Positions 18,307 to 26,431 of a DNA stretch of 64,000 nt are shown in pieces; position 1 is the first letter of the stretch, and each line of letters opens with the position of its first letter. The DNA comes from Eubacteriales bacterium (GTDB lineage Bacteria; Bacillota; Clostridia; Acetivibrionales; JANLFN01). The notes under the pieces were generated by a model. It searched no databases, was not told the origin of the DNA, and worked only from the letters and a program-made list of their open reading frames with translations. The stretch lies in NCBI GenBank assembly GCA_024655885.1, contig JANLFN010000013.1:26428-90427 (forward strand), in the 5' to 3' direction. A program made the translations under genes and the position numbers.

Positions 18307-19590
18307 TCACCTTAAAAAAGCCATGTAAAGATAGAGGGCGCATATGGCCACAGTGAGGAGCATCAACGGAAATGCAACTTTGAAATAGCGGCTGAAGGTT
18401 ATCTTTTGCCCATGCTCCTCCGCCAGGCCCACGGCGATTACATTGGCGCTTGCGCCGATGATGGTGCCGTTCCCACCAAGGCATGCGCCAAGGGACAGGG
18501 CCCACCACAGAGGGTCCAGGTTCATACCCGACAGGGCCCCCATGTCTTTTATCATGGGGATCATGGTGGCTACGAAGGGGATGTTGTCGATAAAGGCGGA
18601 TGCCACGGCGGATACCCACAATATGGCCATGACGGTAAGAACAAGGTCCCCTTGGGTCAGGTCAAGCACTCCTCTGGCCAGCAGTTCTATTACGCCTGTT
18701 CCTTTCAGACCTCCCACAAGAATAAACAGGCCTGCAAAGAAGAATATGGTTTTCCACTCCACCTCATGGAATATTTTTTCCGGTTTTATCCCGGAAATCA
18801 GCAGGAGAAGGACGGCGCCGCCCATGGCAACCGTAGCGGACTCATAGTGAAGCACCCCGTGCAGTAAAAAGCCGGCAATGGTCAGGCCAAGAGCAATAAG
18901 GCTTTTTACGAGGAGCTTGCGGTCCTTTATGCATTGGTTTTCGTCCATGGCCATGATCTTTTCTTTTGCCTCCTGTGAGGCGACCAGTTTTTTTCTGTAC
19001 AGCAGGGTTAAGACGTAAGTTGACAGGAAGAGCAGGGGAAAAGCAATTACGGCGTCATTCCTTAAAAAGTCGGTAAAGCTTAAACCTACCGAGCTTCCGA
19101 TCATAATATTGGGCGGATCGCCGATAAGGGTGGCTGTCCCGCCTACATTGGAAGCAAACACCTCTGAGATGATAAAGGGAATGGGATTGATGTGCAAATC
19201 CCTTGCGATGCTCAGAGTAACGGGCAATATGAGCAGTATGGTGGTCACATTGTCCAGGAAGGCAGAGAGAATGCCTGTAATCAGGGACAAGAGGAGCATG
19301 AGTCTTACCGGTTCTCCCCTGGCCGCTTTTACCGTTTTCACGGCCAGGTACTCAAACATCCCCGACCGTTTGCTGATCATGACCATAAGCATCATGCTGA
19401 TTAAAAGCCCCAGGGTATTGTAGTCTATTTCCATGAAAGCGTCCTCCTGGGACAAGATCCTCAAGAGGACCATGAGGGATGCCCCTGCAAGGGCGACAAC
19501 GGTTCTGTCGATTTTGTCCAGGATGATAAGGACATAGGCCGCAAGGAATATGGCTGCGGCAAGAGCCATTTGCACAGCTGCGTGATCCAT
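18307..19590 (-). CDS. ArsB/NhaD family ion transporter
   Basis: 427-residue polytopic membrane protein of the ion-transporter superfamily (ArsB, NhaD, P-protein). The repeated signatures typical of the fold are present: ITGILSAFLDNVTTILLILP in the first half with NVGGTATLIGDPPNIMIG following, and ASAFIDNIPFVATMIPM with GGNGTIIGASANVIAVG in the second half. These are the inverted-repeat re-entrant segments that carry the ion site. Substrate could be sodium/proton or arsenite; there is no arsR or arsA nearby, and the structured leader (19606-19740) points more to an ion-responsive control. The start follows GGGGAGG at a normal distance. The gene is transcribed alone and converges with the chemoreceptor gene. 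Confidence 0.85.
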   Translation of the reverse strand: MDHAAVQMALAAAIFLAAYVLIILDKIDRTVVALAGASLMVLLRILSQEDAFMEIDYNTLGLLISMMLMVMISKRSGMFEYLAVKTVKAARGEPVRLMLLLSLITGILSAFLDNVTTILLILPVTLSIARDLHINPIPFIISEVFASNVGGTATLIGDPPNIMIGSSVGLSFTDFLRNDAVIAFPLLFLSTYVLTLLYRKKLVASQEAKEKIMAMDENQCIKDRKLLVKSLIALGLTIAGFLLHGVLHYESATVAMGGAVLLLLISGIKPEKIFHEVEWKTIFFFAGLFILVGGLKGTGVIELLARGVLDLTQGDLVLTVMAILWVSAVASAFIDNIPFVATMIPMIKDMGALSGMNLDPLWWALSLGACLGGNGTIIGASANVIAVGLAEEHGQKITFSRYFKVAFPLMLLTVAICALYLYMAFLR

Positions 19591-19605
19591 TTAAATCCTC
19601 CCCAT

Positions 19606-19740
19606 AAATAAAAATAAAAAGGCGGAAAACTCGACACCGAGCTTCCCACCCCAGAAGCCGCAACTCTTGAAAGCGAAGGCTCACTTCGCCCAACCGGAAT
19701 CATGCCTGTATTTTTATTCAGGCCCTTCATCTTTTTACTC
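19606..19740 (-). promoter_or_regulatory. Structured 5' leader of the ArsB/NhaD transporter gene, riboswitch candidate
   Basis: On the minus strand three hairpins follow one another: GCCTG/CAGGC (19704-19723), GCGAAG/CTTCGC (19673-19689) and a final stem GGAA-CTCG/CGAG-TTCC (19624-19646) that is followed by CTTTTTATTTTTATTT, a plausible intrinsic terminator just before the ribosome binding site. The arrangement of conserved-looking G-rich joining segments plus a terminal U-rich hairpin is that of a transcriptional riboswitch. Sodium-responsive (DUF1646-motif) riboswitches are known to control NhaD-type transporters; I cannot verify that this is one from memory of the consensus. The segment 19741-19869 shows nothing further. 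Confidence 0.4.
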
Positions 19741-19869
19741 ATATTTTAGCATCAGTGTAAGAGATATTCAACAGTTTTTTGGCAGGGGTGCAGGCCTTGC
19801 CGCCGTGGCCGCCGGGGCAGCGGCCCTTTTATTCCCGCTCCGCTGTGCCATGGTCCTCTGAAAAACCAA

Positions 19870-19905
19870 AGGGCTACTGCGTGCCAAACGCAATAGCCCT
19901 ATTAA
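19870..19905 (-). terminator. Terminator of the CotF-like gene pair
   Basis: On the minus strand a 13-base arm (19900-19888) pairs with 19882-19870 with one mismatch, followed by TTGGTTTTTC. It stands about 20 bp after the stop of the second CotF-like gene. Confidence 0.75.
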
Positions 19906-19922
19906 GCCGGCTTTCCGGCATA

Positions 19923-20168
19923 TCAGCCGGAAAACTGGCTTTTAACCTGCATGATCTCGCTCTGCTCAGCCTGCATGGCGGGCTTGTAGAAGCCCTTCTG
20001 CTCCGCAAGCTTGTAGAGGTCATACTGGAAGGTCTCGCAGCTGTTTCTTATTTGCTGGACCATTTGCCTAAACTGCGGGTTTGACGCCTGCGCAATCACA
20101 TTGGCATAGCCTGTTAAACTGCTGTTGATCTGGGACAAGGTATCGTTTACCATATCTTTTTCCTGCAT
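19923..20168 (-). CDS. CotF-like spore coat protein
   Basis: 81-residue helical protein resembling the C-terminal helical module of CotF-type spore coat proteins (DUF2383/CotF group): MQEKDMVNDTLSQINSSLTG followed by YANVIAQASNPQFRQMVQQI. Such proteins are small four-helix or two-helix ferritin-like units found in spore formers. It forms an operon with the preceding gene on the minus strand (13 bp gap), with GGAGAGG as ribosome binding site. Coat association is inferred from the family; the protein is short compared with B. subtilis CotF (about 160 residues), and the neighbouring gene may supply the other half. Confidence 0.7.
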   Translation of the reverse strand: MQEKDMVNDTLSQINSSLTGYANVIAQASNPQFRQMVQQIRNSCETFQYDLYKLAEQKGFYKPAMQAEQSEIMQVKSQFSG

Positions 20169-20181
20169 ATTGGTCCTCTCC

Positions 20182-20367
20182 TTAACTTAATAGTGATAGT
20201 AGCTTTTGTTTGGTGTTCAATGCGTCCTGGGCAGATTTTTCAAACATCTGCTTTACCTGGGGGTCGGTGGCCTGCTGCGCATATGTTTTCAGCTTCTGGT
20301 AGGAAGTCTCGTGAGACCCGATGAGGTGTCTCAGGTTTTGTAGTTCCAATTGATTTAGCTGTGTCAT
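20182..20367 (-). CDS. Small CotF-like helical protein
   Basis: 61-residue protein, first of the two-gene minus-strand operon. The sequence (LELQNLRHLIGSHETSYQKL, then AQQATDPQVKQMFEKSAQDA) has the two-helix pattern with a short loop after ATDPQ that is also seen in the neighbouring CotF-like protein (ASNPQF), so both are likely members of one family. A clear AAAGGAG site precedes the ATG. Expression in sporulation is likely by family, but no sigma-E or sigma-K promoter could be assigned with confidence. Confidence 0.6.
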   Translation of the reverse strand: MTQLNQLELQNLRHLIGSHETSYQKLKTYAQQATDPQVKQMFEKSAQDALNTKQKLLSLLS

Positions 20368-20532
20368 TAAGTATAACTCCTTTCATATATTTTTCTATAA
20401 TTAGTATCTTTGATAAAAAACATATTATTCACTTAATTTTGTTAGATCTGTGGAGAACACGACATAGAACCATTTTCTGGTGTTTTTGGTTTATGCAATA
20501 TTATAAAATATGGAGTATAGAGTTTAAATATA

Positions 20533-20561
20533 TTGACTGAGTGAAGCCAGTGTGTTAAACT
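20533..20561 (+). promoter_or_regulatory. Candidate promoter of the Mn2+ riboswitch transcript
   Basis: TTGACT (20533-20538), 17 bp, TAAACT (20556-20561). Transcription would start within a few bases of the riboswitch 5' end. The stretch 20368-20532 between the divergent genes shows no other feature. Confidence 0.55.
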
Positions 20562-20564
20562 TGT

Positions 20565-20704
20565 TTTAATAGGGGAGTAGCTTACAAGCTATAAGGCCAA
20601 CAACCGGCAGGAACCAGTGCCTGGCCTTATACTCCGGCAGCGGAAAGCAAGACCTTTAACCTGGTCCCGCTTTTGCAGGGATTATGTTAAAGGTCTTTTT
20701 ATAT
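20565..20704 (+). ncRNA. yybP-ykoY manganese riboswitch with terminator
   Basis: The 5' signature AGGGGAGTAGC (20571-20581) and the 3' signature GCAAGACCTTT (20647-20657) are the two conserved strands that build the Mn2+ pocket in the yybP-ykoY family. The conserved CCTTT strand is shared with a terminator: AAGACCTTTAAC (20649-20660) pairs perfectly with 20686-20697, followed by a U-tract. Metal binding would keep the strand in the aptamer and prevent termination, as described for the Lactococcus lactis yoaB switch, which also controls a P-type ATPase. Here the downstream gene is broken. Confidence 0.85.
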
Positions 20705-20781
20705 ACAAAAAGCTCTGAAAGCAATTTTATGGGTTATTAGAAAAATATTTGTACCACATTATAATTTGGGGAGGAAATAAA

Positions 20782-21308
20782 ATGGTCAAAGTGCACCCTC
20801 AGTTTAAGGATATCCCTTTTCATACCATGAGCCCGGGGGAGGCTTTAGAACATCTGCAGTCGGACAAAAACGGCCTGACGGATGAAGAGAAAACAGCTTT
20901 TTCTCAGAGGGCATTGAGTTAAGCATCCTGTACCAGGGCCTCTTTAAGGAATTGCTGACTCTGACGGCCTATTATACGGGCCTGCGGTTGTACACGCCGG
21001 AGGTCGCCACCACAATGGCTTTTGCCACCCTGGGACTGATACAGCTGACCCACTCGCTGAACGTGAGGTCCAACACCAAATCCCTCTTTAAGCTGGGCGT
21101 ATTCACCAACATGTACCTCATAGGGGCCATTGCCGTTTCAGCCCTGCTACAGCTGGTAGTCATCGTTGTATCGTTTTTGGACGGCATATTCAGGGTAAAA
21201 ATGCTCACCCTTGAGCAGTGGAGCATTGTACTGGCAGCTTCACTGGCTATCGTACCCGTTGTTGAAATGGCCAAGATCATCCATAATGCAAGGGTGAAGC
21301 AGATGTGA
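20782..21308 (+). pseudogene. Cation-transporting P-type ATPase with a large internal deletion
   Basis: An intact ribosome binding site (GGGGAGG) and ATG at 20782 open a frame that encodes the first 40 or so residues of a calcium/manganese-type P-ATPase (MSPGEALEHLQSDKNGLTDE is the N-terminal actuator lead), then stops at 20922. A second frame, open from about 20907, encodes only the last four or so membrane segments (YTPEVATTMAFATLGLIQL, SLNVRSNTKSLF) to the stop at 21308. The phosphorylation motif DKTGT, the nucleotide domain and the first membrane helices are missing, about 750 residues. The junction lies near 20900-20907. An IIb/IIa Ca2+/Mn2+ ATPase is the most likely ancestor, given the manganese riboswitch upstream. 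Confidence 0.85.
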
Positions 21309-21398
21309 CAGGGGGCCCCTGTCCTGCTTTTAAAGGTGTGGCAGGGGAGGTCCCCTGCCACATCCGCGGCCCCCGGCCACAGTCCCCTGCCCCAGTTT

Positions 21399-22058
21399 TC
21401 ACGTGCCGTTCAAGGTCAGCGGAACCAGGGCGTTTATGGCCCATGCCAGCCTTCTCTCCACCTCATACCAGTTGATGAGCTTCCACCAGGCGTTTATATA
21501 GTCCCCGCGCCTGTTCTGGTAGTCCAGGTAATAGGCGTGCTCCCAGACGTCGCAGACCAGGATGGGGGTTCCGCTCCACTGGGTGAGGTTCTGGTGCTTT
21601 TCGGACTGCAAAACCTCCATACGCCTCCAGGTGGGCTGCCAGGTGAGGATTCCCCATCCTGAGGCTTCAACCTTCTCGGTGGCATTTGTGAATTGCTCCT
21701 TAAAGGCATTGAAGCTTCCAAAGTAATTGTTTATCTGGTATAGCGTGTTGGGCCCCGGCTGTCCTCCCGTGCCCGGAGGGGCCATTATTGTCCAGTAGAT
21801 GCTGTGGAGTATGTGGCCGGAGCCGTTAAAGGCGAGCTCGTTCTCCCAGTATTTTACATATTCAAAGTCTTTTCTCTCACGGGCCTGGACGAGACTTATC
21901 TCAGCCTTGTTCAAACCGTCCACGTAAGCCTTGTGGTGTTTGTCATGGTGCAGCTGCAGTGTCTTTGAGCTTATGACGGGCTCAAGGGCATTGTATGGAT
22001 AGGGAAGGGGGGGCAGTCTGTGCTGGCCCGGAGGGACCATGGTATATGGCATGTTCAT
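21399..22058 (-). CDS. sodA: Superoxide dismutase, Mn/Fe family
   Basis: 219-residue Mn/Fe superoxide dismutase that disproportionates superoxide. The metal ligands can be placed at His37 (LQLHHDKHH), a histidine in GHILHSIYW near residue 90, and Asp/His in DVWEHAYYLDY near residues 178-182. The N-terminus carries a proline-rich lead (MNMPYTMVPPGQHRLPPLP) before the usual opening. The start ATG at 22058 has GGAGG seven bases upstream; the ATG at 22076 lies upstream of that site and is rejected. Location beside a manganese riboswitch and CotF-like genes makes a manganese enzyme, perhaps spore-associated as in Bacillus, plausible but unproven. Confidence 0.92.
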   Translation of the reverse strand: MNMPYTMVPPGQHRLPPLPYPYNALEPVISSKTLQLHHDKHHKAYVDGLNKAEISLVQARERKDFEYVKYWENELAFNGSGHILHSIYWTIMAPPGTGGQPGPNTLYQINNYFGSFNAFKEQFTNATEKVEASGWGILTWQPTWRRMEVLQSEKHQNLTQWSGTPILVCDVWEHAYYLDYQNRRGDYINAWWKLINWYEVERRLAWAINALVPLTLNGT

Positions 22059-22359
22059 GGAAAAGCCTCCTAGCATAAAATTTCATCAATTCATTTTATT
22101 CACTTTATGTGAATTTGCTTCAATATCTCTGGGGACGTTCCTTGACTTTTAGCCCTGGGTCCAATATGATGGTTTTAACAGGATATATAAAATCCGGTAA
22201 ACAGCTTTTTCTAGTGTGGATATAAAGCTAAAATTGTATACTAGTGCTGAAACGCATTATATTTGGAATTAATGAAATGCTGCAGATATTGAGTTTTGGC
22301 GTGGAACGGAAAAATTATGAATAATAAGTACTGTGATTTGCATCGGAGGATTGTGGAAC
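22059..22359. other. Intergenic region, little recognisable content
   Basis: Divergent 300 bp gap between sodA and the methyltransferase gene. It is AT-rich. A short palindrome TTCAC-TTTAT-GTGAA at 22099-22113 lies about 40 bp upstream of the sodA start and could be an operator; otherwise no feature is seen. Confidence 0.4.
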
Positions 22360-23229
22360 ATGCTGGTAGCAGAGGACTGGATAGATTACGAACTGATGGA
22401 TACGGGAAACGGGGAGAGGCTTGAGAGATGGGGAAAGTATGTCTTGATCCGCCCCGATCCTCAGGTCATCTGGCCCAGGAACGAAAATGAAGACCGGTGG
22501 AAAAAAGCGGACGCCCATTACCACAGGAGCCGGAGCGGGGGCGGAAGGTGGGAGTATATTGAAAGGTTGCCTTCACACTGGACGGTTTCCTATAACGGGC
22601 TTTCTTTTCGCATAAAACCTACCGATTTTAAACATACCGGATTATTTCCCGAACAGGCCGCTAATTGGAAATGGATAATTGAAAAGATTCACTCTGCCGG
22701 CCGGCCGGTAAAAGTGTTGAACCTTTTTGCCTATACCGGCGGCGCCACGGTGGCAGCGGCGTCCGCAGGTGCCGAAGTATGCCATGTAGATGCCGCAAAG
22801 GGCATGGTGAGCTGGGCCAAGGAAAATATTGCGCTTTCCGGTCTGGGGGACAGGCCTGTGAGGTTCATCACCGATGATGTGATCAAGTTTGTCCAGCGTG
22901 AGAAACGCAGAGGAAAATATTATGACGGGATCATTATGGACCCTCCTTCTTATGGAAGAGGCCCTAAAGGGGAAGTGTGGAAGATTGAAGATGCATTGTT
23001 CGGTTTTGTGGAGGAGTGCATTGGAATACTTTCCCCAAGGCCCCTGTTCTTTCTTGTTAATTCCTATACCACCGGTTTCTCTCCCACAGTCCTTGCCAAT
23101 ATTCTTAAAATGCTGGTGGGAAAAAGATGTGGAGGGCGGGTTTCGTGCGGTGAAATCGGCTTACCTGTGAAATCCAGCGGACTTATACTGCCCTGCGGAA
23201 TTTATGGCCGGTGGGAAACAGGCAAATAG
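22360..23229 (+). CDS. Class I SAM-dependent methyltransferase, probable rRNA methyltransferase
   Basis: 289-residue Rossmann-fold methyltransferase. The SAM-binding motif I is VLNLFAYTGGATVAAASAG (residues about 119-137) with an acidic HVDAAKGMV after it, and the catalytic or substrate loop is IIMDPPSYGRG near residue 195. The DPPxY element and general layout match RlmI/RlmK-like enzymes that methylate 23S rRNA; the N-terminal PUA domain of RlmI is missing. The ATG at 22360 is chosen, with CGGAGG about 11 nt upstream; TTG at 22351 is possible. It precedes a pseudouridine synthase gene, which supports a role in RNA modification. Confidence 0.8.
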   Translation: MLVAEDWIDYELMDTGNGERLERWGKYVLIRPDPQVIWPRNENEDRWKKADAHYHRSRSGGGRWEYIERLPSHWTVSYNGLSFRIKPTDFKHTGLFPEQAANWKWIIEKIHSAGRPVKVLNLFAYTGGATVAAASAGAEVCHVDAAKGMVSWAKENIALSGLGDRPVRFITDDVIKFVQREKRRGKYYDGIIMDPPSYGRGPKGEVWKIEDALFGFVEECIGILSPRPLFFLVNSYTTGFSPTVLANILKMLVGKRCGGRVSCGEIGLPVKSSGLILPCGIYGRWETGK

Positions 23230-23289
23230 AGGTTGTGGGCAGGAGAGAGGATTTAAGCAGGGCTAAAGAGAAAGGCAAGGGAAAAGTAA

Positions 23290-23958
23290 ATGAAAATACT
23301 ATATGAGGATAATCATCTTCTGGTAGTGGAAAAACCTGTAAATGTTCCATCCCAAAAGGATGATTCAGAGGATCCCGATATTCTGACAATGGTGAAAGAA
23401 GACATAAAAAGACGGTATAATAAGCCGGGCAACGTCTATCTGGGTCTCGTCCACAGGCTGGACCGGCCTGTGGGAGGGGTCATGGTGCTTGCCAAGACTT
23501 CCAAGGCTGCGGCCAGGCTCTCCGAACAAATCAGGAGCAGAAAGCTCAAAAAGGTGTACCTGGCGGTTGTCCATGGAGAGATGGATGCCGTATCAGGGCA
23601 TCTGGAGCATTTTTTAAAAAAAGACGCCTCCACAAACACCGTAATGGTCGTCAGTGCATGGACTGAAGGCGCAAAGGAGGCCTTGCTGGACTATACGGTC
23701 GTGGGGGTTGAAAACAACCTCAGCCTGCTGCGGGTCCGTCTGCATACAGGACGTCCCCACCAGATCAGGGTCCAGTTGTCGGCCATAGGACACCCTTTAT
23801 TCGGGGACCAAAAATACGGGGCTCGCCTCAATAAGCCCGGCCAGCAGCTTGCACTCTGGTCAAACCAAATCACATGCATTCATCCCACCAGGCAGGAAGA
23901 AATGACCTTTGCCAGCATTCCTCCCGGAGCATATCCGTGGAATTTGTTCAGGCTTTAA
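23290..23958 (+). CDS. RluA family pseudouridine synthase
   Basis: 222-residue pseudouridine synthase that isomerises uridines in rRNA or tRNA. The catalytic aspartate is Asp58 in HRLDRPVGGV, the hallmark of the RluA family; the second conserved element GRPHQIRVQLSAIGHPLFGD lies near residues 153-172. There is no N-terminal S4 domain, as in the short RluA members such as RluA and TruC. The ATG has an AAAGGCAAGGGAAAAG purine stretch upstream. It is likely co-transcribed with the methyltransferase (60 bp gap). The precise target uridine cannot be assigned. Confidence 0.9.
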   Translation: MKILYEDNHLLVVEKPVNVPSQKDDSEDPDILTMVKEDIKRRYNKPGNVYLGLVHRLDRPVGGVMVLAKTSKAAARLSEQIRSRKLKKVYLAVVHGEMDAVSGHLEHFLKKDASTNTVMVVSAWTEGAKEALLDYTVVGVENNLSLLRVRLHTGRPHQIRVQLSAIGHPLFGDQKYGARLNKPGQQLALWSNQITCIHPTRQEEMTFASIPPGAYPWNLFRL

Positions 23959-23988
23959 TTTTATGTTATAAATCCGTATTTTTGTGAA

Positions 23989-24363
23989 ATGATAAAAGCA
24001 GATAACAGGATAGGCTTTACATTACCAGGAGGGATGGGTATTAACAGAAGAAATGGGAATAAAATTGAAGAATTGACAGTGCAGCTTGAAGATCTTGAAA
24101 AGAACAAATGCAGTGTGCCTCTTGTTTTTGCCGAGATGTTCAAGGATGAGGTCAATGCCAACGATGAAAGAAAGATGTACAACGGGGTCAAACGGGTCCT
24201 CCGAAAATATTCCGGCGACCCCAAGGCCATTTCAGCCATCAACGAGTTTACCAGGGTTATATCCGGCGGGGCATCCCTGGAGGAAATCCTCACCATCACC
24301 GTGGAGGAAATACAAAGCCCATCGGCTGTGTCCCAAATCACGGTGGAGGACAAGTGCGATTAA
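23989..24363 (+). CDS. Conserved-looking hypothetical protein
   Basis: Up to 124 residues; I do not recognise a family. The central and C-terminal part looks like a genuine soluble helical protein: IEELTVQLEDLEKNKCSVPL forms a charged helix, and AINEFTRVISGGASLEEILT resembles a repeat-like helical end. The start is uncertain. The ATG at 23989 lacks a ribosome binding site; the in-frame ATG at 24034 stands one base from a strong AGGAGGG (24028-24034), too close; and no other standard start fits that site. It lies 30 bp after the RluA gene. Soluble cytoplasmic location is likely, with one cysteine pair at most. Confidence 0.55.
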   Translation: MIKADNRIGFTLPGGMGINRRNGNKIEELTVQLEDLEKNKCSVPLVFAEMFKDEVNANDERKMYNGVKRVLRKYSGDPKAISAINEFTRVISGGASLEEILTITVEEIQSPSAVSQITVEDKCD

Positions 24364-24560
24364 TAATGCCATCTTGAACCCTTTTATTGCAACTCCGCTA
24401 TATTTTATATGAATCGCGAAAAAGAAATTGCAAGGAAAAAAATAGATTTTCACCATATGCGCTAAGGTAATTGAAGGGTGAAAATGTATAAATGCAAAAT
24501 CATTTTTCATGTTCAATATAGTATTTTTTTATGATATAAATAATAATATAGAAAAAATAT

Positions 24561-24597
24561 TTGACTTGACAAAGGGCATGCTTTAATATGGTATATT
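24561..24597 (+). promoter_or_regulatory. Candidate promoter of the aro operon
   Basis: TTGACT (24561-24566), 17 bp, TAATAT (24584-24589); an overlapping TTGACA (24566-24571) and TATATT (24592-24597) with a 20 bp gap is the alternative. It sits about 45 bp before aroA. Confidence 0.6.
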
Positions 24598-24635
24598 AAT
24601 AAAATAAATGCAGGACGGTAGAAAGGGTAGGTCAT

Positions 24636-25919
24636 ATGTTTTTGAAAACGAGCAAATCGGATGTAGGGGGAAGGGTGAGAATTCCGGGCTCCAAATCCCA
24701 CACCATAAGAGCACTGTTTATTGCCAGCCTTTCCGGCGGCAGGTGTGAAATCATAAACCCCCTGATTTCAAATGATGCACTTTCCGCGGTGGAGGTGTGC
24801 AGGGCTTTAGGCGCACAGATTACCCAAACCAAAGACAGGTTTATAGTAAACGGCTTTTCCGGTAAGCCTCAAACCCCGGAGGATATAATCCATGTGGGAA
24901 ACTCGGGGACAACTTTAAGGTTCGGCGTTATGACCGCCGCCTTAGGAGAAGGTTGTTCGGTTTTCACGGGGGACTACCAGATCAGGAGAAGGCCCATGGG
25001 ACCCTTGATCGATGCCCTTAACAGCTTGGGAGCAGACGTGTTTTCCACAAGAGGAAACGGTATGGCTCCCGTTGTTGTAAGAGGAAAATTGAAGGGGGGA
25101 GCGGCCCGGATTGATGCCGTTACATCCCAATTCCTTTCCTCAATGCTTATCAATTCCCCGCTGATTGACAATGATACGGAAATTACGGTGACAAGGCTGA
25201 ATGAGGTGCCCTATGTGGAAATGACCTTATGGTGGCTTGATAAACAGGCTATAAGGTATAAAAACGACGGTTTCAGGATTTTTTCCATAGAGGGAGGACA
25301 GCAGTATAAGCCTTTCAATGCCGTTATTCCGGGAGACTTTTCTTCTGCCACGTTCTTCCTGGTGCAGGCGGCTGTATCCGGAGGTGAATTTATTCTGGAA
25401 AACCTGGATATGACTGACCCCCAGGGGGATAAACTGGTAGTGTCCATCCTTGAAAAGATGGGAGCTAAGGTGAGCTTTGAGGGGAATAATATCCGGATAA
25501 AAGGAGACAGGCTTCAAGGCATGGAGATCGATATGAATTTCATTCCCGATGCCCTTCCGGCCATGGCGGTTGCAGGATGCTTTGCCGAGGGTGAAACAAG
25601 ACTGGTTAATGTGCCGCAGGCAAGGCTTAAAGAGACGGACAGAATCCATGGGATGTTTACTGAGCTGAGCAAAATGGGTGCGGATATAAAGGAGCTCCCC
25701 GACGGGCTTGTGATAAGGCAGAGCCGTCTTAAAGGCTGCAGGGTGAGCGGGTATGACGACCACCGTATTGTGATGGCCCTGGCCGTAGCCGGGTTGAATA
25801 TTCCGGGAGAGACTGTGATTGACACGGCGGAGGCCATAGACGTAACTTTTCCCGAATTTGCCCTGTTAATGAAACAGTGCGGTGCCAATATGAGGATGGT
25901 TGAGGATGAAAATGGATAA
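24636..25919 (+). CDS. aroA: 5-enolpyruvylshikimate-3-phosphate synthase
   Basis: Sixth step of the shikimate pathway: joins phosphoenolpyruvate to shikimate 3-phosphate. 427 residues, normal length. The N-terminal PGSKSHTIRALFIASL carries the substrate-binding lysine and serine; GNSGTTLRFGVM contains the phosphate-binding arginine region; RLKETDRIHGM holds the conserved KEtDR motif. In the glycine-rich loop the sequence is GNSGTTLR, where the usual class I form is GNAGT(A/T)xR, so glyphosate behaviour cannot be judged. First gene of aroA-aroK-aroC; its stop overlaps the start of aroK. Confidence 0.96.
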   Translation: MFLKTSKSDVGGRVRIPGSKSHTIRALFIASLSGGRCEIINPLISNDALSAVEVCRALGAQITQTKDRFIVNGFSGKPQTPEDIIHVGNSGTTLRFGVMTAALGEGCSVFTGDYQIRRRPMGPLIDALNSLGADVFSTRGNGMAPVVVRGKLKGGAARIDAVTSQFLSSMLINSPLIDNDTEITVTRLNEVPYVEMTLWWLDKQAIRYKNDGFRIFSIEGGQQYKPFNAVIPGDFSSATFFLVQAAVSGGEFILENLDMTDPQGDKLVVSILEKMGAKVSFEGNNIRIKGDRLQGMEIDMNFIPDALPAMAVAGCFAEGETRLVNVPQARLKETDRIHGMFTELSKMGADIKELPDGLVIRQSRLKGCRVSGYDDHRIVMALAVAGLNIPGETVIDTAEAIDVTFPEFALLMKQCGANMRMVEDENG

Positions 25920-26415
25920 GAAAAATATTGTCCTGGTGGGGATGCCCAGTTCCGGAAAGAGCACCATCGGAAGGGCCCTTGCAGAGGAGCTGGGGCTTCA
26001 GTTTATTGATACCGACCAAATCATAATGGAAAAAGAAAAAAGGCCTTTAAGAGATATTGTGGAGGCGGACGGGACGGCAGCCTTCCTCCGCATTCAGGAG
26101 GATGCTGTCCGGGAACTCAACCTGGAAGGGTATGTGATCGCGACAGGCGGAAGTGTCATATGTGGGAAGACCTCTATGGCTCATCTTAAAGAAAATGGCC
26201 TCGTTGTTTACCTTGAAACCGATTTTGCGGATATAGAAAAAAGGGTAGCTCCGGGAAGAAGGTTTGCCAGGAACAGGGAGCAGAGCCTTTTTGATGTTTA
26301 CAGGGAAAGGGAGCCGCTTTACCGCGCCTACGCAGATGTGACGGTTGAATGTTCGGGCAAGACGGAGGAGGAAGTGGTCCGTGAGATAAAAAATAAAATG
26401 TTGAGTACGACATAA
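25912..26415 (+). CDS. aroK: Shikimate kinase
   Basis: Phosphorylates shikimate at the 3-hydroxyl. 167 residues. The P-loop GMPSSGKST is at residues 10-18, the shikimate-binding aspartate is in IDTDQIIMEKE, the arginine region lies near DGTAAFLRIQEDAV, and the GGS motif is VIATGGSVI. The ATG at 25912 overlaps the aroA stop by 8 bp and stands 6 nt from GAGG; the ATG at 25906 and the TTG at 25900 are possible but less well placed. Translational coupling to aroA is likely. Confidence 0.94.
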   Translation: MDKKNIVLVGMPSSGKSTIGRALAEELGLQFIDTDQIIMEKEKRPLRDIVEADGTAAFLRIQEDAVRELNLEGYVIATGGSVICGKTSMAHLKENGLVVYLETDFADIEKRVAPGRRFARNREQSLFDVYREREPLYRAYADVTVECSGKTEEEVVREIKNKMLSTT

Positions 26416-26431
26416 GAGGAAGTGATGTGGA

